The notes under the pieces were generated by a model. It saw nothing but the letters and a program-made list of their open reading frames with translations. It ran no database searches and was not told where the DNA came from. Below, piece by piece: positions 26,378 through 34,062 of a DNA stretch of 64,000 bases. The stretch comes from Pseudomonas sp. efr-133-TYG-5 (GTDB taxonomy: Bacteria; Pseudomonadota; Gammaproteobacteria; Pseudomonadales; Pseudomonadaceae), in contig NZ_JARVSM010000006.1 in NCBI RefSeq assembly GCF_030209175.1, positions 372,001 through 436,000 of the forward strand, read 5' to 3'. The translations under genes and the position numbers were made by a program. How positions within the stretch are numbered: the first letter of the stretch is position 1; the number at the start of each line of letters is the position of its first letter.

Positions 26378-26409
26378 GGGGAGGCGTAAGGCCTCCCCGG
26401 TTCGTTTTT
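26378..26409 (+). terminator. Terminator-like hairpin just ahead of waaF
   Basis: GGGGAGGC (26378-26385) and GCCTCCCC (26391-26398) form an 8-bp stem with a 5-base loop, followed by GGTTCGTTTTT. It ends about 10 bases before the waaF ATG. It could terminate glnE transcripts, in which case the waaF promoter must lie elsewhere or the hairpin attenuates the LPS operon. Confidence 0.6.
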
Positions 26410-26418
26410 GGAAACCAC

Positions 26419-27453
26419 ATGAATATTCTGATCGTTGGGCCCAGTTGGGTCGGTGACATGGTGATGGCGCAGACACTGTTTCAGTGTCTCAAGCAACGCC
26501 ACCCGCAGTGCGAGATCGACGTGCTGGCCCCCGAGTGGAGCCGGCCGATCCTTGAGCGCATGCCTGAAGTGCGCCAGGCCTTGAGCTTCCCGCTCGGCCA
26601 CGGCGCGCTGGAGCTGGCGACCCGTCGGCGCATCGGCAAATCCCTGGCCGGCCAGTACGACCAGGCGATCCTGTTGCCCAACTCGCTGAAGTCGGCGCTG
26701 GTGCCGTTCTTCGCCGGCATCGCGAAACGCACCGGCTGGCGCGGCGAATTCCGCTACGGCCTGCTCAATGACGTGCGCACGCTGGATAAAGAACGTTATC
26801 CGTTGATGATCGAGCGTTTCATGGCCCTGGCCTACGAGCCGAACGCCGAGCTGCCCAAACCCTATCCGCGCCCGAGCCTGCAGATCGATCCGGTGACCCG
26901 CGAAGCGGCACTGGCCAAGTTCGGCCTGACCCTCGACCGCCCGGTGTTGGCCCTGTGCCCCGGCGCCGAGTTCGGCGAATCCAAGCGCTGGCCGTCCGAG
27001 CACTACGCCAAGGTCGCCGAGGCGCGGATCCGCGAAGGCTGGCAAGTCTGGCTGTTCGGCTCGAAAAATGACCACGCGGTGGGTGAAGACATCCGCGCAC
27101 GGCTGATTCCCGGCCTGCGCGAAGAGTCGGTCAACCTCAGCGGCGGCACCTCGCTGGCCGAGGCCATCGACCTGCTGTCCTGCGCCGATTCGGTGGTGTC
27201 CAACGACTCCGGCCTGATGCACGTGGCCGCCGCGCTGAACCGGCCGCTGGTGGCGGTCTACGGCTCGACGTCGCCGGGCTTCACCCCGCCGTTGGCCGAG
27301 CACGTCGAAATCGTCCGCCTGGGCCTCGAATGCAGCCCGTGCTTCGACCGCACCTGCCGTTTCGGCCATTACAACTGCCTGCGCCAGCTGATGCCGGACG
27401 CGGTCAACGATGCCTTGCAGAAGCTGCAGGGCTCTGTGGTCGAGGTTCATTAA
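26419..27453 (+). CDS. waaF: ADP-heptose:LPS heptosyltransferase II
   Basis: A 344-residue GT-B enzyme of family GT9 that adds the second L,D-heptose to the inner core at the cytoplasmic face. MNILIVGPSWVGDMVMAQTL is the diagnostic start. Later motifs LALCPGAEFGESKRWP (acceptor/ADP region) and SNDSGLMHVAAAL (sugar-nucleotide binding) are typical. Length agrees with E. coli (348). First gene of the core operon; a GGAAA site precedes the ATG, and the stop is one base from the waaC start. Confidence 0.96.
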   Translation: MNILIVGPSWVGDMVMAQTLFQCLKQRHPQCEIDVLAPEWSRPILERMPEVRQALSFPLGHGALELATRRRIGKSLAGQYDQAILLPNSLKSALVPFFAGIAKRTGWRGEFRYGLLNDVRTLDKERYPLMIERFMALAYEPNAELPKPYPRPSLQIDPVTREAALAKFGLTLDRPVLALCPGAEFGESKRWPSEHYAKVAEARIREGWQVWLFGSKNDHAVGEDIRARLIPGLREESVNLSGGTSLAEAIDLLSCADSVVSNDSGLMHVAAALNRPLVAVYGSTSPGFTPPLAEHVEIVRLGLECSPCFDRTCRFGHYNCLRQLMPDAVNDALQKLQGSVVEVH

Positions 27454-27454
27454 G

Positions 27455-28516
27455 TTGCGGGTATTGCTGATCAAGACTTCATCGCTGGGCGACGTGATTC
27501 ACGCGTTGCCGGCGCTGACCGACGCGGCCCGGGCCATCCCCGGGATCAAGTTCGACTGGGTGGTGGAAGAAGGCTTCGCCGAAATCCCGACCTGGCACCC
27601 GGCCGTGGGCCAGGTGATTCCGGTGGCGATCCGCCGCTGGCGCAAGAACCTCTGGCAGACCCTCAAGAGCGGCGAGTGGAAGCGCTTCAAGCAAAGCGTG
27701 CGCGCCAGCCAATACGACCTGGTGATCGACGCCCAGGGCCTGCTGAAAAGCGCCTGGCTGACCCGTTACGTGAAAGCACCGGTGGCCGGCCTCGACAAAG
27801 GCTCGGCGCGCGAGCCGATCGCCGCACGTTTCTACGACCGCAGGCTGGCCGTGGCCCGTGGGCAGCACGCGGTCGAGCGTGTGCGTCAGCTGTTCGCCAT
27901 CGCCCTCGGTTATGACCTGCCCAAAGGCCTGGGCGATTACGGTCTCAACGTCGAGCGGCTGGTCGAACTGCCGCGCAAGAACGCCTATGTGGTGTTCCTG
28001 CACGGCACCACGTGGGACACCAAGCACTGGCCGGAGGCCTACTGGCGCGAGCTGACCGAACGGGTCGGTTACCTGGGCGTCGCGGTCAAGCTGCCGTGGG
28101 GCAACCCGCTGGAGAAGGCCCGCGCCGAGCGCATCGCCGCCGGTTTCAAGCACGCCGAAGTGCTGCCGAAACTGAACCTCGCCGGCGTCGGCAAGGTGTT
28201 GGCCGGAGCGCAGGCCTGCGTTGCCGTGGACACCGGCCTCGGTCATCTGGCCGCGGCGCTGGATGTGCCGACCATTTCGCTGTTCGGCCCGACCAACCCG
28301 GGCCTGACCGGCGCCTACGGCAAGCTGCAGATCCACCTGGCCAGCGACTTCCCGTGCGCGCCGTGCCTGCAAAAGAAATGCACCTATCAACCGACCGCGC
28401 AGGATGCCCGTCAGTTTGACCTGAAACGCGAGCAGCCCCTGTGCTTCACGCGACTGAACCCCGAGCGTGTCGCCAGCCGACTGAGCACGTTGTTAATGGC
28501 TGAGGAGCTGCGTTGA
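27455..28516 (+). CDS. waaC: ADP-heptose:LPS heptosyltransferase I
   Basis: A 353-residue GT9 enzyme that adds the first heptose to Kdo. It begins LRVLLIKTSSLGDVIHALPA, the WaaC hallmark, from a TTG codon at 27455. The frame is open further upstream inside waaF, but homologues start here, and a CGAGG ribosome site lies at the right distance. Other motifs are FLHGTTWDTKHWP and VDTGLGHLAAAL. The TTG start one base after the waaF stop suggests translation by reinitiation. Confidence 0.95.
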   Translation: MRVLLIKTSSLGDVIHALPALTDAARAIPGIKFDWVVEEGFAEIPTWHPAVGQVIPVAIRRWRKNLWQTLKSGEWKRFKQSVRASQYDLVIDAQGLLKSAWLTRYVKAPVAGLDKGSAREPIAARFYDRRLAVARGQHAVERVRQLFAIALGYDLPKGLGDYGLNVERLVELPRKNAYVVFLHGTTWDTKHWPEAYWRELTERVGYLGVAVKLPWGNPLEKARAERIAAGFKHAEVLPKLNLAGVGKVLAGAQACVAVDTGLGHLAAALDVPTISLFGPTNPGLTGAYGKLQIHLASDFPCAPCLQKKCTYQPTAQDARQFDLKREQPLCFTRLNPERVASRLSTLLMAEELR

Positions 28517-29637
28517 TGCAATTGGCTTTTGTCCTGTACAAATATTTCCCCTTCGGCGGCTTGCAGCGCGACTTCATGCGCATCGCCCTCGAATGCCAGA
28601 AGCGCGGCCACCAGATTCGTGTCTACACGCTGATCTGGGAAGGCGACGTGCCGCCCGGTTTCGAAGTGCTGGTGGCGCCGGTCAAGGCGTTCTTCAATCA
28701 CCGGCGCAATGAAAAACTCACGGCGTGGATGGAAGCGGACCTGGCCAGGCGCCCGGTGGATCGCCTGATCGGCTTCAACAAAATGCCCGGGCTGGACGTC
28801 TACTACGCCGCCGACGGCTGCTTCGAAGACAAGGCGCAGAACCTGCGGCATTCGCTGTACCGCCGCTGGGGTCGCTACCGGCACTTCGCCGAATACGAGC
28901 GCGCGGTGTTCGCCAAAGAGGCGAAAACCCAGGTGCTGATGATTTCCGAGGTGCAGCAGCCGCTGTTCATCAAGCATTACGACACCCCGCTGGAGCGTTT
29001 TCACCTGCTGCCACCGGGCATTGCCCAGGACCGGCGGCGCCCGGCGGATGCCGATGAGATCCGGGCCGGTTTCCGTGCCGAGTTCGACCTCAAGGACGAC
29101 GAACTGCTGCTGGTGCAGATCGGCTCCGGATTCAAGACCAAGGGTGTCGATCGCAGCCTGAAAGCGCTGGCCGCGCTGCCCGCCGACCTGAAGAAACGCA
29201 CCCGGCTGTTTGTAATCGGCCAGGATGACCCCAAGTTGTTCCAGATGCAGAGTGCCACTTTGGGCCTGGGCGATAACGTGACGTTCCTCAAGGGCCGCAG
29301 CGATATCCCGCGTTTCCTGCTCGGCGCCGATCTGTTGATCCACCCGGCGTACAACGAAAACACCGGTACGGTGCTGCTCGAAGCGCTGGTTGCCGGGCTG
29401 CCGGTGTTGGTCAGCGCGGTCTGCGGTTACGCCCATTACATTGCCGAGGCGGATGCCGGGCGGGTGCTGGACGAACCGTTCGATCAGGCGCAGCTCACGC
29501 AATACCTGCGTGACATGTTGAGCGACAGCGCTGCACGGGCGGCCTGGAGCCGCAATGGTCTGGCCTTCGCCGAGTCGGCCGACCTCTACAGCATGCCGCA
29601 GCACGCGGCCGATGTGATTCTGGCGGAGCACGCTTAA
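28516..29637 (+). CDS. waaG: LPS core glycosyltransferase WaaG (GT4)
   Basis: A 373-residue retaining GT-B enzyme. In enterics WaaG adds glucose to heptose II; in Pseudomonas the first outer-core residue is galactosamine. The signature N-terminal MQLAFVLYKYFPFGGLQRDF is present, as are IGSGFKTKGVDRSLKAL and the EX7E-like YNENTGTVLLEALVAGLPVL. The ATG at 28516 shares its A with the waaC stop (TGATG), so they are coupled. A TTG immediately upstream (28513) is unlikely to be used. Confidence 0.95.
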   Translation: MQLAFVLYKYFPFGGLQRDFMRIALECQKRGHQIRVYTLIWEGDVPPGFEVLVAPVKAFFNHRRNEKLTAWMEADLARRPVDRLIGFNKMPGLDVYYAADGCFEDKAQNLRHSLYRRWGRYRHFAEYERAVFAKEAKTQVLMISEVQQPLFIKHYDTPLERFHLLPPGIAQDRRRPADADEIRAGFRAEFDLKDDELLLVQIGSGFKTKGVDRSLKALAALPADLKKRTRLFVIGQDDPKLFQMQSATLGLGDNVTFLKGRSDIPRFLLGADLLIHPAYNENTGTVLLEALVAGLPVLVSAVCGYAHYIAEADAGRVLDEPFDQAQLTQYLRDMLSDSAARAAWSRNGLAFAESADLYSMPQHAADVILAEHA

Positions 29638-30444
29638 ATGAAGTTGATGCTGGCTGAACCGTTCAAAAGCCTTTGGGCCGGACGCGATCCGTTCGCCGAA
29701 GTCGAAGGCTTGCAGGGCGAGGTTTACCGCGAGCTGGAAGCTCGCCGGACTCTGCGCACGGAAGTCGACGGCAACGGATTTTTCGTCAAGATCCACCGGG
29801 GCATCGGCTGGGGCGAGATCTTCAAGAACCTGCTCACCGCCAAGCTGCCGGTGCTCGGCGCGGGTCAGGAGTGGCAGGCGATCCAGCGTCTGCAGGAAGT
29901 CGGCGTGCCGACCATGACCGCCGTGGCTTATGGCGAGAAGGGCAGCAACCCGGCCGATCAGCACTCGTTCATCGTCACCGAAGAGCTGGCGCCGACCATC
30001 AGCCTCGAAGATTTCAGCATCGACTGGGTCAAGAACCCGCCACAGCCGAAACTCAAGCGCGCGCTGATCGCCGAAGTCGCGCGGATGACCGGCATGATGC
30101 ACCGCGCCGGGGTCAACCACCGGGACTGCTACATCTGCCATTTCCTCCTGCACACCGACAAACCGGTGACGCCGGAAGATTTCAAGTTGTCGGTGATCGA
30201 CCTGCACCGCGCGCAGACCCGCGCAAAGATTACGCAACGCTGGCGCAACAAGGACCTGGCCGCGCTGTATTTCTCGGCGCTGGACATCGGCCTGACCCGT
30301 CGCGACAAACTGCGTTTCCTCAAAGGCTATTTCCAGCAGCCGCTGCGTCAGATCCTCGCCGAAGAAGCGCCGCTGCTGAGCTGGCTGGAAGGCAAGGCCA
30401 ACAAGCTCTACGCGCGCAAGCAGCGCTACGGGGATGCGCTCTGA
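29638..30444 (+). CDS. waaP: LPS core heptose(I) kinase WaaP (RfaP)
   Basis: A 268-residue eukaryotic-like kinase that phosphorylates heptose I. This modification stabilises the outer membrane and is essential in P. aeruginosa. It shows the glycine/lysine region (GNGFFVKIHRGIGWGEI), the conserved KLPVLGAGQEW, the catalytic loop VNHRDCYICHFLL, and VIDLHRAQ in place of DFG. Length matches the family (about 265-270). The ATG directly follows the waaG stop. First of a run of kinase-like genes. Confidence 0.96.
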   Translation: MKLMLAEPFKSLWAGRDPFAEVEGLQGEVYRELEARRTLRTEVDGNGFFVKIHRGIGWGEIFKNLLTAKLPVLGAGQEWQAIQRLQEVGVPTMTAVAYGEKGSNPADQHSFIVTEELAPTISLEDFSIDWVKNPPQPKLKRALIAEVARMTGMMHRAGVNHRDCYICHFLLHTDKPVTPEDFKLSVIDLHRAQTRAKITQRWRNKDLAALYFSALDIGLTRRDKLRFLKGYFQQPLRQILAEEAPLLSWLEGKANKLYARKQRYGDAL

Positions 30445-31178
30445 TGGCGGGTTGGACTCTGGAACCGCAGTACAGCGAACTGAGCGAAGATTTCGGCAGC
30501 CTCGAAGCGGTGTTTGCCCTGCAGGGCGAACGTCTGACCCGCGATCCGCTGTCCGAAGTCATCCGCGTGCAGCGCAACGGCGTGAATTACTACGTCAAAC
30601 GCTACGTCGGCGCCGGTAAAGGCTTGCGCCGCTACCTGGGCAAGCCACGGGTGAAGATGGAGTGGCAGAACCTCAAGCGCTTTGCCAAGTGGGGCATCCC
30701 CACCGCCGAAGTGGTGGCCTGGGGTCTGGAACGCCGTGGCGCGGCCTATGCCCGTGGGGCGATGATTACCCGCGAACTGCCGCGCACCGAAGACCTCTCG
30801 GCGCTGGCCGAACGCAACGATCCGAAACTCAAGGATCGCCTGTGGGTCGATGGCATCAGCCGGCAACTGGCCGGTTATACCCGGACCATGCACGACCACC
30901 GCTTCACCCATAACGACCTGAAGTGGCGCAACCTGCTGATCGACGATCAGGCGCAGCTGTTCCTGATCGACTGCCCGAACGGCGATTTCTGGCGCGGCTT
31001 CTGGCTCAAGTACCGGATCACCAAGGATCTGGCCTGTCTCGACAAGGTGGCCAAGTATCACCTGTCGAATACCCAGCGCCTGCGCTTTTACCTGCAATAC
31101 CGCGGACGTGATCGGCTGAATGCCGCCGACAAGAAACGGATTCGCCACGTGGTGAGATTTTTCGAGGGACGCGAATGA
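30444..31178 (+). CDS. wapP: LPS kinase-like protein WapP (InaA family)
   Basis: A 244-residue small-kinase-fold protein, named by synteny with PA5008 directly after waaP. A catalytic loop of normal form is present (FTHNDLKWRNLLID, with D and N), followed by FLIDCPNG where protein kinases have DFG. It probably adds phosphate to a core heptose in the cytoplasm, but its substrate is not shown by sequence. The ATG at 30444 overlaps the waaP stop (TGATG); the four-base overlap with wapQ at the other end also implies coupling. Confidence 0.8.
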   Translation: MAGWTLEPQYSELSEDFGSLEAVFALQGERLTRDPLSEVIRVQRNGVNYYVKRYVGAGKGLRRYLGKPRVKMEWQNLKRFAKWGIPTAEVVAWGLERRGAAYARGAMITRELPRTEDLSALAERNDPKLKDRLWVDGISRQLAGYTRTMHDHRFTHNDLKWRNLLIDDQAQLFLIDCPNGDFWRGFWLKYRITKDLACLDKVAKYHLSNTQRLRFYLQYRGRDRLNAADKKRIRHVVRFFEGRE

Positions 31179-31927
31179 CTGATTTTCTCGCCGCTGAAGA
31201 CCGTGCGCTGCTGGAGCGCCATGGCCTCGGCACTTTCGACGCGCTGTGGGCCAAACAGCTCGAAGCCGTGGACGAACCGAACACGGATGGCAGTGGCTGG
31301 AGCAGCGTGTTCCGCCTCGAGCTGGAAGGCCGCGGCTACTACCTCAAGCGCCAGAGCAACTACCTGACCCGCACCCTGCACGCGCCCTTCGGCGAGCCGA
31401 CGTTCGCCCGCGAATTCCGCAATATCAGCCGCTACGGCAAGCTCGGTATTCCGGCGCTGCAGGCGGCGTTTTTCGGTCAGCGCAAGGTGGCCGGCGAGGT
31501 CCGTGCGGTGCTGCTGACCCGCGCGCTGGATGGCTGGGATGATCTCGATTCGCTGCTGCAGCGCTGGTCGAGCCTGAGCGCCGCGCAGCAATCGGCGATC
31601 CTCAACGCCTGCGGGCAACTGGCGCGGCACCTGCACGGCGTGCGTCAGGTGCATGGCTGTTTTTATCCGAAACATATTTTTCTGCAGGCCGACGGCGAGG
31701 CTTATCGCGCGCAGTTGATCGACCTGGAGAAAACCCGGCCGCTGTTGTTCGGTCAGCGCGATCGGGTCAAGGATCTGGAGCCCTTGCTGCGTCGTGCGCC
31801 CGAGTGGAGCGAGGCGCAGTTGCGCGAGTTGCTCGCGGCCTATCTCGACCAGCCTGCCAGCAGTTCGCTGGTCGACAGTTGGGTCACGCGCCTGACCGCC
31901 CGGCGCAGTCACAAGGAGACGCGTTGA
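31175..31927 (+). CDS. wapQ: LPS kinase-like protein WapQ, catalytic loop degenerate
   Basis: A 250-residue protein with the same fold as WapP (YYLKRQSNYLTRTLHAPFG; FAREFRNISRYGKLGIPALQ). The catalytic loop reads VHGCFYPKHIFL, without the HxD aspartate, while the metal-binding LIDLEKTRPL remains. Activity as a classical kinase is therefore doubtful; it may be a pseudokinase or use another base. Named by synteny with PA5007. ATGA overlap with wapP, and its stop overlaps the next ATG (TGATG). Confidence 0.75.
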   Translation: MTDFLAAEDRALLERHGLGTFDALWAKQLEAVDEPNTDGSGWSSVFRLELEGRGYYLKRQSNYLTRTLHAPFGEPTFAREFRNISRYGKLGIPALQAAFFGQRKVAGEVRAVLLTRALDGWDDLDSLLQRWSSLSAAQQSAILNACGQLARHLHGVRQVHGCFYPKHIFLQADGEAYRAQLIDLEKTRPLLFGQRDRVKDLEPLLRRAPEWSEAQLRELLAAYLDQPASSSLVDSWVTRLTARRSHKETR

Positions 31928-33378
31928 TGCAGTTGTCGCAACTGACAAGCGCCGGTCGCTCGCCGAGCCTGCCGCTGACGATTTCCCTGGCGGATGCGGC
32001 GGGGCCCGCCGATCTGCAACTGCTCAGCCTGCTGCGGGTGCTGCCGGGGCAGCGCTACGTCGGTGCCGGCGTGTGGCGCGGGCGCCCGGTGCTGGCCAAG
32101 TTGTTGGTCGGCAGCAAGGCGGCACGGCATTTTCAGCGGGAGCTGGACGGTGTCAGATTGCTCGCCGCACAGGGCATGACCACGCCATTGCTGCTGGCCG
32201 ACGGCCTGCGGGACGGCGAGGGTGGCTGGTTGCTGTTCGAGTTTCTCGAGGGCGCGCAAAGCCTGGGCGATGCCTGGCAACAGGTCGAATCGTTGCCGGT
32301 GCTGGCCGACGAACAGTCGGCGGTGCTGGCCGAGGCCCTGGAGGCGATCGCCCGGCTGCACGGCAAGGGCCTGTGGCAGGAAGACCTGCACCTGGACAAT
32401 CTGCTGCGGCATGGCGGTCGGTTGTACCTGATCGACGGCGCCGGCATTCGTGCGGAAAACGCCGGGCAGCCACTGTCGCGACAGAAAGTGCTGGAAAACC
32501 TCGGGGTGTTTTTCGCCCAGTTGCCCAAGGCGCTGGAGCCGTTCACCGAAGAGTTGCTGGTGTATTACCTGTTGGCCAACAGCGAGCACGCGTTGCCACT
32601 GGAAGCCTTGCAGAAGCAGATCGACAAGGTGCGGGCCTGGCGGTTGAAGGATTACCTGCTCAAGGTCGGCCGTGAGTGCACGCTGTTCAGCGTCAAGCGC
32701 GGGGCATTCGGCCTGCGCGCCATTCGCCGCGAGGAAGAGCCGGCCATGCTGCCGGTGCTGGCGCAGGCCGATGCCTTGCTCGACCAGGGCCACTTGTACA
32801 AGACCGGCGGCGCGGCGAGCGTCGGCAAGGTCGACGTGGCCGGGCGGGCGCTGGTGATCAAGCGCTACAACATCAAGGGTTTCGCCCATTGGCTCAAACG
32901 TTTCTGGCGGCCGAGCCGGGCCTGGCATTCGTGGCGTGAAGGCAATCGCCTGGCGTTTCTCGGCATCGCCACGCCGAAGCCGCTTGCGCTGCTGGAGACG
33001 CGGTTTTTCTGGCTGCGCAGCCGGGCGTACCTGGTCACCGAGTACCTGCCGGGGCCGGACATCATCGAGCGCTTTGCGCCTTACGTGGACAGTGGCGCCG
33101 CGCCGGAAGCCGAGTTGCAGGCGCTGGAGCAGTTGTTTGCGCGGTTGATTGCCGAGCGCATCAGTCATGGCGATTTCAAGGGCCACAACCTGTTCTGGCA
33201 GGACGATCGCTGGGCGCTGATCGATCTCGACTCGATGTGCCAGCACGGCTCCCTGGGCAGCTTCGCCCCGGCCTATGCCCGTGATCGCGCGCGTTTCATG
33301 CGCAACTGGCCTGAAGGCAGCGCGCTGTACCAGGTCATTGATCAGCGTCTGCCCAAAGACCTTTCCCACGCCTCGTGA
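31927..33378 (+). CDS. Tandem-domain LPS kinase-like protein (PA5006-like)
   Basis: A 483-residue protein with two kinase-like halves. The N-terminal domain has LWQEDLHLDNLL and LIDGAG; the C-terminal domain has ISHGDFKGHNLFW and LIDLDSM. Both loops retain Asp and Asn, so both could be active. Its position as the fourth kinase-like gene after waaG matches PA5006 of PAO1. It presumably modifies core sugars, with specificity unknown. The ATG at 31927 (TGATG with the wapQ stop) is chosen over an open upstream extension inside wapQ. Confidence 0.78.
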   Translation: MQLSQLTSAGRSPSLPLTISLADAAGPADLQLLSLLRVLPGQRYVGAGVWRGRPVLAKLLVGSKAARHFQRELDGVRLLAAQGMTTPLLLADGLRDGEGGWLLFEFLEGAQSLGDAWQQVESLPVLADEQSAVLAEALEAIARLHGKGLWQEDLHLDNLLRHGGRLYLIDGAGIRAENAGQPLSRQKVLENLGVFFAQLPKALEPFTEELLVYYLLANSEHALPLEALQKQIDKVRAWRLKDYLLKVGRECTLFSVKRGAFGLRAIRREEEPAMLPVLAQADALLDQGHLYKTGGAASVGKVDVAGRALVIKRYNIKGFAHWLKRFWRPSRAWHSWREGNRLAFLGIATPKPLALLETRFFWLRSRAYLVTEYLPGPDIIERFAPYVDSGAAPEAELQALEQLFARLIAERISHGDFKGHNLFWQDDRWALIDLDSMCQHGSLGSFAPAYARDRARFMRNWPEGSALYQVIDQRLPKDLSHAS

Positions 33379-33554
33379 ATGGGCCGCACGCCTCTATCCA
33401 GGGGCGTTGCGCCTGTTGAATTACCCCGCCCATCTTGCACCGGGCAATAGGGGACAAGCTCCTCTGATTTGTCCTACAGCTTCTACAGAAGCCGTGAACT
33501 GTGCCGCCATCAGCCCCGATGCTAGTTTGCCCGGACGTTCCCGGAGGGCAAATC

Positions 33555-33890
33555 ATGAGCATCAAAATGGCGCTGACAATCGGTGTTGTCCTGTGGCTGC
33601 TGACCGGCTGCGGCAGTGCCGTCACGGTGTTGCAGGACGAAGCGGACGTCGCCCGCGACCTGAGAAAACTGAAGACTTATTGCCAGAGCCTGCCGCGGGT
33701 CTACAGCGGCGTGGCCTACGATTTCTGCGCGCTGCACGCCCCTCCGGACCCCACCGGCATCCTGCTGCCCTTCGTCCTGGTGGACCTGCCGTTGTCCGGG
33801 GTGCTGGACACCGTGGTCCTGCCTTACACGATCTATCGCCAGGTCATGGAAGGCAATATCGGCATCTACTGGCGGACAAGTCGTGGATAG
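33555..33890 (+). CDS. YceK/YidQ-type small lipoprotein
   Basis: A 111-residue lipoprotein. The signal ends in lipobox LLTGCGS, and the mature part has CQSLPRVYSGVAYDFCALHA, a YceK/YidQ-type pattern, then two hydrophobic stretches (LLPFVLVDLPLSGVLDTVV). ATG 33555 is preceded by GGAGGG; the frame continues upstream, but the signal peptide starts here. It interrupts the LPS series, with gaps of about 170 bases on each side, and so is likely a separately transcribed insertion rather than a core-synthesis gene. Function unknown. Confidence 0.75.
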   Translation: MSIKMALTIGVVLWLLTGCGSAVTVLQDEADVARDLRKLKTYCQSLPRVYSGVAYDFCALHAPPDPTGILLPFVLVDLPLSGVLDTVVLPYTIYRQVMEGNIGIYWRTSRG

Positions 33891-33964
33891 GCCGCTGGGC
33901 AAGGCTTCGCCGGGGTGAGCGACATGGGGCAATACGCACAGGGTCATTCCCGCCACGTTTACGC

Positions 33965-33970
33965 TATAAT
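33965..33970 (+). promoter_or_regulatory. Possible -10 box upstream of wapO
   Basis: A perfect TATAAT lies about 93 bases before the wapO start codon. No good -35 is seen at 16-18 bases (GTCATT is the nearest). It may start the second half of the LPS locus. Confidence 0.35.
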
Positions 33971-34062
33971 CCCGCCCTTTAGCTGTCTCTCGCCCGTTGC
34001 GAGGGCACATCATTTTTCGAGGCGCACTGCGCCTGCATGCAGACTAAAGAGGCTAGACCCCT

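Noticed and set aside
26117..26418. Missing ilvE between glnE and waaF as a deletion
   Set aside because: PAO1 has ilvE here as I recall, but its absence is probably normal for other Pseudomonas lineages, and no ilvE remnant is visible.
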